Source: Bradyrhizobium sp. Ghvi
Lineage (GTDB): Bacteria; Pseudomonadota; Alphaproteobacteria; Rhizobiales; Xanthobacteraceae
Reading direction: 5' to 3'
Assembly: GCF_900115265.1 (NCBI RefSeq)
Contig: NZ_FOVU01000018.1
Location: 1-64,000 of the forward strand
Length of the DNA stretch: 64,000 nt
This document shows, one piece after another, positions 1 to 9,484 of this stretch; position 1 is the stretch's first letter, and every line of letters begins with the position of its first letter. Under the pieces are notes generated by a model. The model made no database searches. It was not told where the DNA came from and saw only the letters and a list, made by a program, of their open reading frames with translations. A program made the translations under genes and the position numbers.

Positions 1-83
1 ATCGAGCAGGCCCGCCGTTCCGACAGGCTCATGACGGCCTGCAGATGCGCGACAGCAGCGCGCTTGGCGGCGGGCCCTACCAT
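1..83 (-). CDS. IS3-family transposase OrfB, 5' end only
   Basis: Start of the DDE integrase-type OrfB of an IS3 (IS407-group) element; the rest lies beyond the window edge. The ATG at 81-83 lies inside a run of seven A residues (read on the minus strand) at the end of OrfA and is in the -1 frame relative to it. The first residues (MVGPAAKRAAV) match the usual start of this OrfB group. In IS3 elements OrfB is normally made as an OrfAB fusion by -1 frameshifting on such an A7 run. Confidence 0.8.
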   Translation of the reverse strand, partial: MVGPAAKRAAVAHLQAVMSLSERRACS

Positions 84-343
84 TTTTTTGAAAGGAGCTC
101 GCGAAGGGCGGCTGCATCGAGCATCTGCTCGGCAAGAAGCTTCTTCAGCTTCGCGTTCTCCTCCTCCAGGGTTCTCAGCCGCTTGGCCTCGGAGACATCC
201 ATGCCGCCGAATTTGGCCTTCCAGTTGTAGATCGTCGCTTCGGAGATCCCGTGCCTGCGAGCCAGATCGGCCGTCTTCGCCCCGGCCTCATGCTCCTTCA
301 ACACCGCGATAATCTGCTCTTCCGTAAACCTTGCTCGGTTCAT
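77..343 (-). CDS. IS3-family transposase OrfA
   Basis: DNA-binding subunit of an IS3-family transposase, 88 residues, full length for the family. It has an N-terminal helix-turn-helix (FTEEQIIAVLKEHEAG, then ARRHGISEATIYNWKAKFGG) and a C-terminal leucine-zipper-like helix (LEEENAKLKKLL). Its last codons overlap the OrfB start by 7 nt, across the A7 slippery run. A ribosome site (AAGGACGG) lies just upstream on the minus strand. The frame is intact, so the element may be functional if OrfB is complete outside the window. Confidence 0.9.
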   Translation of the reverse strand: MNRARFTEEQIIAVLKEHEAGAKTADLARRHGISEATIYNWKAKFGGMDVSEAKRLRTLEEENAKLKKLLAEQMLDAAALRELLSKKW

Positions 344-416
344 CTGTCCGTCCTTCTTCAGGCCGGACTCTAACTACTTCTGGAGGAAATACTCAGTGGC
401 AGGTCAACTGCGTCTC

Positions 417-1290
417 ATGGATGCCGACCCCGACACTGCTCCGGATGAGATTGCCGCCCTGAAGGCGGCGCTGGCAGTCGAGCGCGCGAAGGGTTTGGAG
501 ATCGCCGCCGAGCTCGCGGTCGCCCGTGCGAAAGCGTCGGAAGACGAGGCGCTGATCGCACAGCAGAAGCTGCAGATCGCCAAGCTAAAGCATCAGATCT
601 ATGAGCAACGGTCGGAGCGTTCTTCGCCTGATCGAGCAGCTGGCGCTGACGTTCGAAGAGCTGGAAGCAAACGCCACCGAGGACGAGCTTGCGGCCGAAC
701 GGGCGGTGGCCAGAACGACGACGGTGCGCGGATTTACACGTAAGCGCCCCGAGCGTCAGACCTTCCCCGACCATCTGCCACGGGAACGGGTGGTGATTGA
801 ACCGCCGGCAGCTTGTGAATGCTGCGGCAGCAACCGTCTGCGCAAGCTCGGCGAAGACGTCACGCGGACGCTTGAAGTGATACCGCGCCAGTGCAAGGTG
901 ATCGAGACAGTGCGGGAGAAGTCCTCCTGCCGTGATTGCGAGAAGATCAGCCAGGCGCCGGCGCCGTTCCATGCTGTCGCCCGCGGATGGGCTGGCCCGA
1001 GCCTCCTGGCCATGATCATGTTCGAGAAGTTCGGCCAGCACCAGCCGCTGAACCGCCAGGCCGAGCGCTATGCCCTGGAAGGCGTGCCGATCGCGCTGTC
1101 GATCATGGCGGATGCTGTTAGGCGGTCTGTACGGCGCTTCAGCCTTTGCTGCGCCTGGTGGAAGCCCATATCATGGCGGCCGAGCGCGTTCATGCCGACG
1201 ATACGACCGCGCCGGTGCTGGCCAAGGCCAAAACCGATACGGGACGATGCTGGGTCTACGTCCGGGACGACCGGCCGTTTGGGGCCGGGA
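417..1290 (+). pseudogene. IS66-family transposase TnpC, frameshifted and truncated
   Basis: Remnant of the large IS66 transposase. The N-terminal coiled coil (DEIAALKAALAVERAK, then QKLQIAKLKHQIY) is read from the ATG at 417. The frame shifts near 615 to RLIEQLALTFEELEANATEDE, which runs on through a zinc-finger region (CECCGSNRLRKLGED) into the transposase core (FEKFGQHQPLNRQAERY). It shifts again near 1125 into LRLVEAHIMAAERVHADDT. Similarity stops at about 1290 inside the catalytic domain, so the C-terminal half is missing. It cannot be active. Confidence 0.85.
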
Positions 1291-1420
1291 CGGTCTTACT
1301 GGAGAGAGTGCAAGTGATCAGGGCCATGTGGCCTTCCCTTGTGTGGTTCCGTTCTGAAAAACCGATAGCGCCAAGCTGCCTCAATCTGAGGCCGATATTC
1401 GGTCTCCAACTCCCGCTGGA

Positions 1421-2017
1421 TCAGGTCGCCTTTATCTTGTTTACCTTGTCGAACAAGAATGTGATCGCATAGACCGTTAGAGTCCCATAATGAAAAACGA
1501 AAAAGAACGAGGCGAACAGCACGGCATTGTAAACCAGCGTGAACTGACCAGCTGCCGTTAGAGCTGGTGAGAGATCGATGCCGGCTGCGAACATGTAGAT
1601 CACTACGTAAACGATACCGAGTGAGCACAAGTAGCCAAACAACAGACTTGCATATTGCCGCAAGGTCACTTCGTGGAAGAAATAGCCGTTGTCGGCGTTA
1701 CTCCAAAGTCGGATTTGAGCCTCAGAACCAGGTAGCTTCTCATTCAGTCCAACGGACTGATAAGTCGACAGCGCCGCCAAAGCAGCCAGATGAAAAGGCA
1801 CAACGAACACCATCACCTGGAAAACACTCGCTGAAAACGTCTTCAGAAAAGAAGGAGCAAAGATAGTGGGCAATAGAAGATATATGGCGGCTGCAGCAAA
1901 CGCCGCGACCCCCGGCACCACAAACTCATAGACCCTCTTCGACTGAAAGAAACCGCGATTGCCCGTTATCGCGATAAATTTCAGACAGGAGAGCAGCTCT
2001 GAAAGCCACCAGAACAT
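1421..2017 (-). CDS. four-TM membrane protein, second gene of a coupled pair
   Basis: Predicted integral membrane protein of 198 residues and unknown family. Four hydrophobic segments are evident at roughly residues 30-55, 60-85, 120-145 and 155-185 (for example VVPGVAAFAAAAIYLLLP and YLCSLGIVYVVIYMFAA). The start codon overlaps the stop of the upstream gene (TGATG at 2015-2019), so the two are translationally coupled. A soluble partner plus a small multi-TM protein is a layout often seen in two-gene abortive-infection modules; that role is inference only. The gene looks intact between IS debris and decayed genes. Confidence 0.7.
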   Translation of the reverse strand: MFWWLSELLSCLKFIAITGNRGFFQSKRVYEFVVPGVAAFAAAAIYLLLPTIFAPSFLKTFSASVFQVMVFVVPFHLAALAALSTYQSVGLNEKLPGSEAQIRLWSNADNGYFFHEVTLRQYASLLFGYLCSLGIVYVVIYMFAAGIDLSPALTAAGQFTLVYNAVLFASFFFVFHYGTLTVYAITFLFDKVNKIKAT

Positions 2018-3033
2018 CAGCTATTCCAGTATTCAGCATTCTGCAAACATTTGGACGCGAACTTTTTAGTCGGAGGATGGAAAGAACTATAGCACTCTGC
2101 TGCTTCGTCACCAGCTTCTGGAATCGTGACTGTTTTGCAGTACCGCATATCGGCATTGTCGAGATCTTCGATTCCGATCGTCGCAGTCGAGATGCTGTCC
2201 ATGTGACGACCGCTGTCGTCGACCAGCTCCACGTTCAACGACTCAAAGGAAATCACTTTCAATGTCTGCCGCACGTGGTTGACAAGCCTCTTGACTTTCG
2301 AGAAGTCGTTGGTTGGAGCGATTCTTGCCTGCAACTGCACGTCCAACCGCTGCACTGCGGGCTCATCCGCTTCACCGCGGAATCTTGTCGATCCCCTCGT
2401 GAGCTTGAAGCCGCCGATACGCCCCTCCTCCAAGTCCCTCTTTAAACTGCCATTCATCTGCGGATGAAAACGTACGGTTGGGCGGTACTCCACCGTTTCG
2501 GATTTTTCGCGCTTACGCTTTCTCTTCTTCTCCGCGACGAAACGGTCCGGCTGGTCCTCCGCCAAACGCTTCAGGAGTAACGTCAAGAAGTCCTTTACAA
2601 GCACGCGGCTAATGCCTCGAGTTTGCTCCAACACTGTGCGAAAGCGACCTTGGTCGTTCCCAGCCGCAATCTCCTGCTTAGAGATCACGACGTGGCAGGA
2701 CGCGCCCGGAACATAAGCGGGATCGTCAGGTCGTGATTGAACGACACTCCGCGACCGAGGATTTACAAACGCCGGTATCGCACGTTTGGGGTCACCTCGC
2801 ACCAAGAGCAATGACAAAGCTTGAGGGGTTTCTTCGAGATCGGCAATGTAAATTGCATTCGAGGGATCAACCATGGAATCCGCGCTGACCGCGGAGCCAA
2901 CCACGTAGGCGATTGCGCTTCCATCGTTGAAATAGCGGCTGCAAGCCTCGAAAAGAACAGTTCCAGGTACCGCGACATCGACCGCTGGGTAGCGGCCCAT
3001 CGCCATTTTCATTAGAACAACCTGCCCCGTCAT
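2017..3033 (-). CDS. uncharacterised soluble protein, partner of the four-TM protein
   Basis: I do not recognise this family. The protein is about 338 residues from the ATG at 3033, which has GGGGGAG immediately upstream; a second ATG at 3012 (MKMAMGRYPAVDVAVPG) behind GGCAGG is also plausible. The frame stays open further upstream, but that extension looks non-coding. A strongly basic patch (EKKRKRKREKSE) lies near the middle. No membrane segment or nucleotide-binding motif is visible. Its stop overlaps the start of the four-TM gene. It could be the sensor or regulator of a membrane effector, without direct evidence. Confidence 0.65.
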   Translation of the reverse strand: MTGQVVLMKMAMGRYPAVDVAVPGTVLFEACSRYFNDGSAIAYVVGSAVSADSMVDPSNAIYIADLEETPQALSLLLVRGDPKRAIPAFVNPRSRSVVQSRPDDPAYVPGASCHVVISKQEIAAGNDQGRFRTVLEQTRGISRVLVKDFLTLLLKRLAEDQPDRFVAEKKRKRKREKSETVEYRPTVRFHPQMNGSLKRDLEEGRIGGFKLTRGSTRFRGEADEPAVQRLDVQLQARIAPTNDFSKVKRLVNHVRQTLKVISFESLNVELVDDSGRHMDSISTATIGIEDLDNADMRYCKTVTIPEAGDEAAECYSSFHPPTKKFASKCLQNAEYWNS

Positions 3034-3599
3034 GCTCCCCCACTGATGTGACAATAGCACGGCACAACCAATCTGGGGGCCCCGGCAAAAGTCTAACGAA
3101 AGGGAGAGACTTTTCCCATCAAAATGGGTTCCCATGCGTGGGCTCGCAGGGTCAAGGGAAAAACAAGAGCCCCCAAGTACGCTCGATCGCGCTGTATCGG
3201 CCGATGATCGCCATCTATAAACGAGTCTTGATCTCAATTGATGCAATGAGCAGCGCTAGTAAGATTAAATCCTGCACTCTAGCGCCTCTTGCTGGTGATT
3301 TACCCTCGGCAACCCCTCCCGGGCAGCAGTATCCCACCTGTGCTCGCGAGCGCCGTCTTCCTGGCAGTTTCCACTCGTCAGTCTAAGTATTACCAGACAT
3401 TGCCCAACGTTCCGTAAGGCAGAGTAAACGAAGCCGAGCTAGCAGGAGCTTTTGGCAACGGAGGCACCTATGGCGAACTCGTTTAGAAGCGACTTCAGGA
3501 AATGGGTAGTGCCGACTGATTTCCCGCGGCAGTCTCCCGCATTGGCCAGGCCGGATGGAAGATCTCCTGGTTTGCAGCGCCTTGTTCTTGCACCGCAGA
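3034..3599. other. no gene recognised
   Basis: About 570 bases between the two-gene module and the chemoreceptor remnant. Only short unconvincing frames are present. I see no promoter, repeat or RNA gene that I can support. Confidence 0.5.
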
Positions 3600-4300
3600 C
3601 GCGACGGCCGAACACATTTCCGAGCTACTGACTTCCTTGATGCTTGCTACTGAGCAGTGGATGATCGAATTTCAACAATCTGACACTTATCCCCTTGGTG
3701 GCCTTGGCGGTCTGCTCCGCCAATATTTTTATTTTTACCTCCGAAGCAACGACCGCGAACCCTCGCCCAAGCCCCTCAATCGCGGGCAGCTTCGATTGTC
3801 GCGTTCAAGGCAAGAAGATCGTGATTTAAGATGCAATTGTGTTGATGAATTCGATTACATCACCAATCTTGCCCGCGGCCTGAGGGAGCGACAGAACGCG
3901 CTCATCAGAGCTCTGGACTTTACGCACGCCTCCACTGGAATTGAGCTGACTTCTGGACTTGCCGGCTAATCTCGTTCAGCGTAGCTGACAATTCTTCAGT
4001 CGCCGATGCAACAGAACGAACCTTGGTGGAATCCTGTTCAGACGCCGGCGCAGTCTTTGCGAGTGAGCCAGCCGACGCCTCCGGTTCGGTCGACGTGGAC
4101 GAAACGGTTTCGAACAATTTTCCCACTGGCCGCTTCGAAGGCATCTGCAAGCTTGCGTGTGTCGGAGCTTCGTTGCTCGCAGCGATGCGATCCTGGGCTG
4201 CTTTGGCTTCGGTCTCCGCCCTCGGGAACGGGGCAAGTGATAGCGATTGCCGCAGGCGAGTCCCTTTCCCGAGTGCCCCCGGCGAGGAGCTCCGAAGTTC
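3600..4300 (-). pseudogene. methyl-accepting chemotaxis protein signalling domain, decayed
   Basis: Read on the minus strand, several frames together give the conserved hairpin of a chemoreceptor: VASATEELSATLNEISRQV, then DVIEFINTIAS, LNATIEAAR, GFAVVASEVK and AEQTAKATKGIS. These blocks are in the right order and spacing but fall in different frames separated by stops, so the gene is dead. Only the cytoplasmic signalling region is visible; no sensor or membrane part was found. In life this domain would have controlled CheA kinase activity. Confidence 0.8.
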
Positions 4301-4610
4301 TAGCGGGTCCTAGTCGAGTAGCTCAGCCATAGGGTTTCGCCCTCACAGATTCGGGCGGCGGATTTCCTGCACCCGCGGAGCTCGCCGTCTCTGCGCACCA
4401 AATTGCCGAATTCCTTGCGCTTGCTACGTGAGTCAGCGGATGCATATGATCCCGCTTGGTGAGAGCCGCTGGCCAGTCTCTGAATTGATCTCGTTTTTCG
4501 GCAAATGCCGTCTCGCGCACTTACCTGTTCCGGATCAACTTCCAGGCGGCGCGCTCCCTGAATAGTTCCAGTTCGCCGGCGCTTTGCTGATGGATTCGGA
4601 TCGGCGTGTT

Positions 4611-4883
4611 TTAATCCTGTTTGGTTGAGCCAGCAGGTTCGCCGGCGCCGCTACTTTCGGATGAAGATCGACGCAAATTTTCCTGAGGCCACATCGAGGG
4701 AGCACTGCTCAACGCGGTCTGCCCAACTTGCCTGAGAACTTCGACGCACGTCTCGCCTCGAGAAGCGGCTTCTAGAATTTTTGAAGCCACGTGCGCTCGG
4801 ATGCCGGTCTCGTGCCGCGACAGATCCTTGCACACTTCCTCCAGAATTCGACGGAGACAGGCGGTGGTTTCGGAGTTGAGCAT
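4611..4883 (-). CDS. small conserved rhizobial hypothetical protein
   Basis: 90-residue, mostly helical protein of unknown function that resembles short hypothetical proteins common in Bradyrhizobium (LNSETTACLRRILEEVC, then HVASKILEAASRGET). The ATG at 4883 is supported by a strong ribosome site (GGAGGAG, about 6 nt upstream). The C-terminal 25 residues are serine-rich and low in complexity and may be a frameshifted tail. No partner gene is nearby. Confidence 0.6.
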   Translation of the reverse strand: MLNSETTACLRRILEEVCKDLSRHETGIRAHVASKILEAASRGETCVEVLRQVGQTALSSAPSMWPQENLRRSSSESSGAGEPAGSTKQD

Positions 4884-5062
4884 AGAAGGTCTCCTCCAAT
4901 GGACCCATGCAATGACTGCACTGAACGGCGAGTTTCACGATATAACAATCATCACTTGCCAATTTGAACGGCGTGGGAGCGACCCTTAGATGTTGACTTA
5001 CGGTTGCATGATCACAGAATGAAGAACGTAGCGCGTCATCAACTCTCGTGTCTTTGCGAAGA

Positions 5063-5489
5063 TCACCGCATACTCGGGCAAAACCGTTCGACAGCTTGAA
5101 CATCTTGACCGCGCCACGCTGCCCTCAGGATATAGGCCAGGATCCGCGGATCGGTCTCCTCAAGGCGGTCCCATTCCTGCAGCAAGGCCTTGACCTGCTC
5201 GGCCTGGAAATATGCCACATAGCTCTTTCGATATGGTGGCACGGGCGCAGGAGCCGGCGAATGGTCCTTGATCGACTGCGCCAGCTGGTGCTCGTACGCA
5301 GACCTTATCCTGGTATTTCTGATAGCCGCGCTCGTCGTTGAGCGTTACCCACCCAATGTCGTCAGCGGCTATCCGGTAGAGCTCCTGAATTTGATCTGGC
5401 AGGTACAGCAGAATTGAAATGACCACCGAAAAGACGGCAATCCACCGGAGGTTGCGCAAAAATGTAAAGAGCTGCTCGCGCACAGTCAT
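5063..5489 (-). pseudogene. small one-TM protein with a frameshift
   Basis: The N-terminal frame has a basic start and one membrane segment (LRWIAVFSVVISILLYLP), then DDIGWVTLNDERGYQKYQDKV. After a one-base shift near 5300 the reading continues as SAYEHQLAQSIKDH, then YVAYFQAEQVKALLQEWDRL and a stop at 5063. The two halves join into a protein of about 141 residues with the same character throughout, so this is probably one gene broken by an indel or a sequencing error. Function unknown. Confidence 0.6.
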
Positions 5490-6159
5490 CGCGTCATTCC
5501 CCGAAATGCCGATCGGACAAGGTCCTCAGCACAAAAAATAAGCTTTTATTCTAGAAATTCGCACCAGCCCTCGTCGAAGGCATCGGTGATACATGATGGG
5601 CAACTCGCAACAAACTGACGGGAGATCTCCTATGGGGCCACCGGCCTAAAGTTGAAAACATAACCTACAGTAGTGGCGCGATTTATCGAATATTCTCTTG
5701 AACCGTCAAGAGATTTTCGATGTCGAGAATCAAAGCCGCGACGTCGTTGTTTTGCGCTGTGGATGCACCTACTCGTGCACTTTTTCTTCGTTCATTTGCC
5801 TAGAACGCAATAAATCCGCATGGCAAGCTCCTCATGTTCCGCCCCAATCGACTTCGAATCATCATCGATCGATGTCGGCTTCAAACTTGGCGATCGCCGC
5901 GCGTCAGGCAATCCGCTCCTTGTGCGATCGCGCGACTTCACGCCGCTTGAGCTCACCGTTCCGCAACTTGCTTAGAGTCGGGCAGTGGGCGAGACAGTTC
6001 TCCGCCGACAACATATCTTGAACAAGGGAGTCGGCGGTCCTAAAAGCTACACCATCGTTATCAGTCTAGGCACCGAACGACACTCCACCGACGTGGCGTA
6101 GGGGCCAGCCGGGGCCTAAGCATCTTCGAGCTCGTCGCTCCGACCGTACGGATCCTATT
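5490..6159. other. no firm gene; possible decayed frame
   Basis: The region upstream of the CBASS genes. A 51-codon frame from the ATG at 5820 to 5975 on the plus strand (GFKLGDRRASGNPLLVRS) is followed, in another frame, by GVGGPKSYTIVISLGTERH near 6030-6100. This could be a decayed coding sequence of unknown family. Nothing else is recognisable. Confidence 0.35.
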
Positions 6160-7152
6160 TTGACCTTTCAGATCCTCTCACTGTCTGGCGGAGGCTTCAT
6201 GGGCCTTTATACCGCCTGCATCCTTGCCGAAATCGAGAAGGAGATCGATCGTCCGATCGCATCCTGCTTCGACCTCATCGCCGGTACGTCCGTGGGCGGC
6301 ATTATCGCGCTCGGCCTTGCTGCCGAAGTCGAAGCAGCAGTGATCAGGAACGCAATCGCGACTGATGGGCCAAAGATATTCTCTCGGAAACCGCCGCCGC
6401 AGAGCGCGCTCGCCAAAAAGGTCGCTCTCGCCTCGAATGCCCTACACGCCAAATACCGCGCCAGCACGCTTCGATCGACGATCGTCGACTTGGTGGGTGA
6501 GACGACCACGCTCGGGGATCTTCAACACCGCGTGATGGTGCCGGCAGTCAATCTCACCAAAGGCTCGCCGCAGGTTTTTAAGACCGACCACCACCCGAAT
6601 TTTCAGAGGGATTGGAAGGTGTCGGTGGTCGATGTTGCGCTTGCCACGTCGGCGGCGCCAACATTCTTTCCACTCCACAAGATCGGCGGAGAGCTTTTCG
6701 CAGATGGCGGGCTCTACGCCAATTCCCCGGATCATCTGGCCCTTCACGAAGCCGAGCATTTCCTAGATCACGATCCTGAGGATGTTTGGATCCTGAGCAT
6801 CGGCACGACGACCTCCCGATTCTCATTCTCCAATTCCGGTGAGACCGACCTAGGCTGGATGGGTTGGATGGATAACCAGCGCCTTCCGCGAGTGATGATC
6901 TCAGCCCAACAGTTGAACACCGAATATATGATGGGGCACCGCCTCGAAGCTCGATATCTGCGGATTGACCATCAACAATCTCCTGAACAAGAGCGACAGC
7001 TTGCGCTGGACGCAGCAAGTGAGGGAGCCATTCGGGATCTTTGGGCACTTTCGGAATCCTCGATCCGCGACAACCTCGGCAAAGGCCCCCTCCGTTCGTT
7101 CCTGAAGCACACGGCGCCGCCAGCACAGTTCTACAATCGGAAGGCATCGTGA
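6160..7152 (+). CDS. capV: patatin-like phospholipase, CBASS effector CapV
   Basis: Predicted cyclic-nucleotide-activated phospholipase of a type I CBASS anti-phage system; when triggered, this effector class degrades membrane phospholipids and kills the infected cell. It has 330 residues, as is typical for CapV. The oxyanion motif GGGFMG is at residues 10-15, the nucleophile elbow GTSVGG near residue 42-47, and the catalytic aspartate in DGG near residue 183. The start is a TTG at 6160 that places the canonical QILSLSGGG at the N terminus. Its stop is one base from the ATG of the CD-NTase gene, so the two form an operon. Confidence 0.9.
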   Translation: MTFQILSLSGGGFMGLYTACILAEIEKEIDRPIASCFDLIAGTSVGGIIALGLAAEVEAAVIRNAIATDGPKIFSRKPPPQSALAKKVALASNALHAKYRASTLRSTIVDLVGETTTLGDLQHRVMVPAVNLTKGSPQVFKTDHHPNFQRDWKVSVVDVALATSAAPTFFPLHKIGGELFADGGLYANSPDHLALHEAEHFLDHDPEDVWILSIGTTTSRFSFSNSGETDLGWMGWMDNQRLPRVMISAQQLNTEYMMGHRLEARYLRIDHQQSPEQERQLALDAASEGAIRDLWALSESSIRDNLGKGPLRSFLKHTAPPAQFYNRKAS

Positions 7153-7153
7153 C

Positions 7154-8551
7154 ATGGGGATCGCTGCAAGCCTGTTCTTCAACACTGACGAGCCAGAGAT
7201 TTGCCTCGACTGGCGAGTGCGCCCTTCCGGCGAGCAGTACAACACGCAACAGGAGCGTTGGAATGACCTTGCGATCTACCTGAGAGATGATCTCGCCAAG
7301 CGATCTGGCTGCGCGATCGCATGGTGGCTGCAGGGATCCTACAAATTCGGCACTCAGATTCGTCCAGCGAGTCCCGATGAAGAATTCGATATCGATGTTG
7401 GCATATATTTTCGCTGGGCCGGCGAGCCGAACGACGGCGAGCATAGCCCGCTCGATCTAAAGACTTTCGTTCAGGAGAGCTTGGTCAGGTATTGCGATGA
7501 CGATGGCAACGACGCATCCGAGGTCGAAGATCCTCCTAAGGCTCGATGCAGTCGGGTGCATTTCGACGATAGTTTTCACATCGATGTCCCTTCCTACCAT
7601 CTCGATAGCGATCGCGATGCGCGCGCTTTGGCTACCGCCGAAAACGAATGGGAGAATAGCGATCCCAAGGCTATCTATGAATGGTGGAAGGACGCCATAC
7701 CACAAAGTGATCGACCACGGTGCCGCCGGCTCGTGCGCTACTTCAAAATGTGGGCTGCGCTGCGGTTCGGAGAAGGTTCGCGCCCGTCGTCGATCCTATT
7801 GACCGTGCTCGTGGGCGAAGCATTCGAGGAGCTCGACAAGGACAAGCTGAGTGGGGACGATGAGTTTCTGGCTGCAACGCTGCGGGTCGTGGTCGATCGC
7901 CTGCAACAATCGGCTATCGTGAAGAATCCAGCAAACAAGGAAGAGAACCTCAATCGCCTCTCCCAGGAGGATTCTTCTTCGCTGCTAGACAAGCTTGAGG
8001 GATTCCTCTCGATAGCCGAACGAGGCCTCGTGACCACCACAAAGACCGCCGCTGCCGACGTGTGGTCCGAGGCTTTTGATCAATTCTTTCCCATTCCGGA
8101 AGAAGACGATGAAGAGGAGGCCGTTCTCAAAGCAGCCCAAAACCGAGCGCTTGCCACTCTGATTTTCAATCCCCTTGTCAATGTGACAGCAACGGTCGGT
8201 TCTAGAACGTTCACTGGAGTGGACGGGATCGGGCCCATACCCAAAGGATGCGAGATCACGTTCACGCTGGCGAACGCGCATGCTTTACCTCCAGGGGCCG
8301 AAGTGAGATGGATGGTGCGCAACTCCGGGCGCGGGGCCGAAGAAGTCAACGATCTGGGCCACCGCGCCGGTGAAGGGATTTCGACTTCTCGCGACTCGGC
8401 CTACCACGGCGATCATTACATGGATGTTTCAGTCAGACTGAACGGCCGCCTAATCGGCAGCAAGCGAGTGAAAGTCCTCGTGTCAGGGTTGGGCCTGCCT
8501 AAGAGAAATCCGCCCCGACCAGCTTGGACGACGCTCCGAAAAAGACGCTGA
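7154..8551 (+). CDS. CD-NTase nucleotidyltransferase with AGS-C domain (CBASS)
   Basis: Predicted cGAS/DncV-like nucleotidyltransferase that makes the second messenger sensed by the neighbouring phospholipase. The GS motif (GSYKFGTQIRP) is at about residue 61 and the metal-binding acidic pair in EFDIDVG near residue 78. A third catalytic Asp is probably in HIDVPSY near residue 143. The last 110 residues (from NPLVNVTATVGSRTFTG) look like the AGS-C sensor domain found on some CD-NTases. The 465-residue frame is intact. No Cap2/Cap3 or HORMA/TRIP13 genes are present, consistent with type I CBASS. The nucleotide product cannot be read from sequence. Confidence 0.9.
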   Translation: MGIAASLFFNTDEPEICLDWRVRPSGEQYNTQQERWNDLAIYLRDDLAKRSGCAIAWWLQGSYKFGTQIRPASPDEEFDIDVGIYFRWAGEPNDGEHSPLDLKTFVQESLVRYCDDDGNDASEVEDPPKARCSRVHFDDSFHIDVPSYHLDSDRDARALATAENEWENSDPKAIYEWWKDAIPQSDRPRCRRLVRYFKMWAALRFGEGSRPSSILLTVLVGEAFEELDKDKLSGDDEFLAATLRVVVDRLQQSAIVKNPANKEENLNRLSQEDSSSLLDKLEGFLSIAERGLVTTTKTAAADVWSEAFDQFFPIPEEDDEEEAVLKAAQNRALATLIFNPLVNVTATVGSRTFTGVDGIGPIPKGCEITFTLANAHALPPGAEVRWMVRNSGRGAEEVNDLGHRAGEGISTSRDSAYHGDHYMDVSVRLNGRLIGSKRVKVLVSGLGLPKRNPPRPAWTTLRKRR

Positions 8552-8571
8552 CAGCGTCTCGGCGGGCACCA

Positions 8572-9402
8572 TGGCTTTGATCTATGCGGATATGTCCACT
8601 ATACCCCAGTGCGCAGTTATATTTACTGCGGCTCGACCGGCTGACTACGGGCGAGCATGTTGTGCCCGTGGAGCGGGTTGGATCATGGGTTTTGCCAAGG
8701 GCCAGCTGCTCATCGTGCTCCACGCGCGACTTTGAACAGATCGTATCGCGAACCATGTACGGCAACATTCGCCTTCAATTTTGGTTTCGCACTCCGCACA
8801 AACAGCGAAGGCCGAAGAGTGTCAAGGTCGATGTACATCAGACCTTCGGCGTCAGATCGCAAGATGTGAGCCTAAAGCAAAGTCCCACATTTCCAGTGCT
8901 ATTGCCGACCCCGACCCCTCCTTGCTACGTACCCTCCTCCGCGAGCAGCCGAGAATTGGTTTCGGGCAGCATTTTAATTCCCAGGTCCGGCAGGTTCAGC
9001 AAGAGGAGCCGCAGCAAGAACGCCAACTCCTCACAAGGGGGAAGCGAAAGCAGTCTCTTCGGGCGACAGTCAATCTCGACGCATTCTGCTGGCAGCTCGC
9101 AAAGATCGCTCACGCCGGTTTGCATCGCGCAGTTTGGACTGGAAAATGTTCGATCAATGCTGGCTCCGCTCATACTCGGCACGAGCAAGACGTATACGTA
9201 TCTTGGTGGCGGAGCCGACTTCCCCCTTGAAGGAACCGTCGTCATACCAAGGTACATGGCTCATCAAGACGGGCATCTACGACTGCCAAGAGAGAAGATT
9301 TTTAACGGCCAAGATCCAGCTTTTCGGCATCTGTCGAAAATCAGCTACTGGGTCGTCGTCACCGAGGCCTTCGATGATCTTCTTCCAGATGCTGCGATAT
9401 GA
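8572..9402 (+). pseudogene. HNH-type endonuclease, frameshifted
   Basis: Remnant of a stand-alone HNH-like family, with recognisable blocks in different frames: YIYCGSTG, then GEHVVPVERVGSWVLPRASC followed by a CxxC and FEQIVSRTMYGNIR. Later come LDAFCWQLAKIAHAG, APLILGTSKTYTYLGGG and SKISYWVVVTEAF. Together they cover the usual length of about 270 residues. At least three frame changes break it. It lies directly downstream of the CD-NTase gene, so it may once have been an accessory of the CBASS locus or an independent passenger. Confidence 0.7.
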
Positions 9403-9484
9403 CCCCCGTCGCGACTTGCCCAATCAAAAATAATTGCTGCAACTCAGGTTCGAAGCATTTTGCGAAACCGCCGCGCGAGTTTAC

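Larger units (their letters stand above)
1..406 (-). mobile_element. IS3-family element, one end
   Basis: The element containing OrfA and OrfB ends at about 406. Read on the minus strand, the terminal sequence starts TGACCTGCCACTGAG, which resembles the inverted repeats of IS407-type elements. The other end is outside the window. The element directly abuts the 5' end of a broken IS66 transposase gene, so it probably inserted into that element. Confidence 0.7.

Noticed and set aside
6578..7444. 288-codon minus-strand frame across capV and the CD-NTase gene
   Set aside because: Opposite to two genes with complete catalytic motifs; no coding character of its own.
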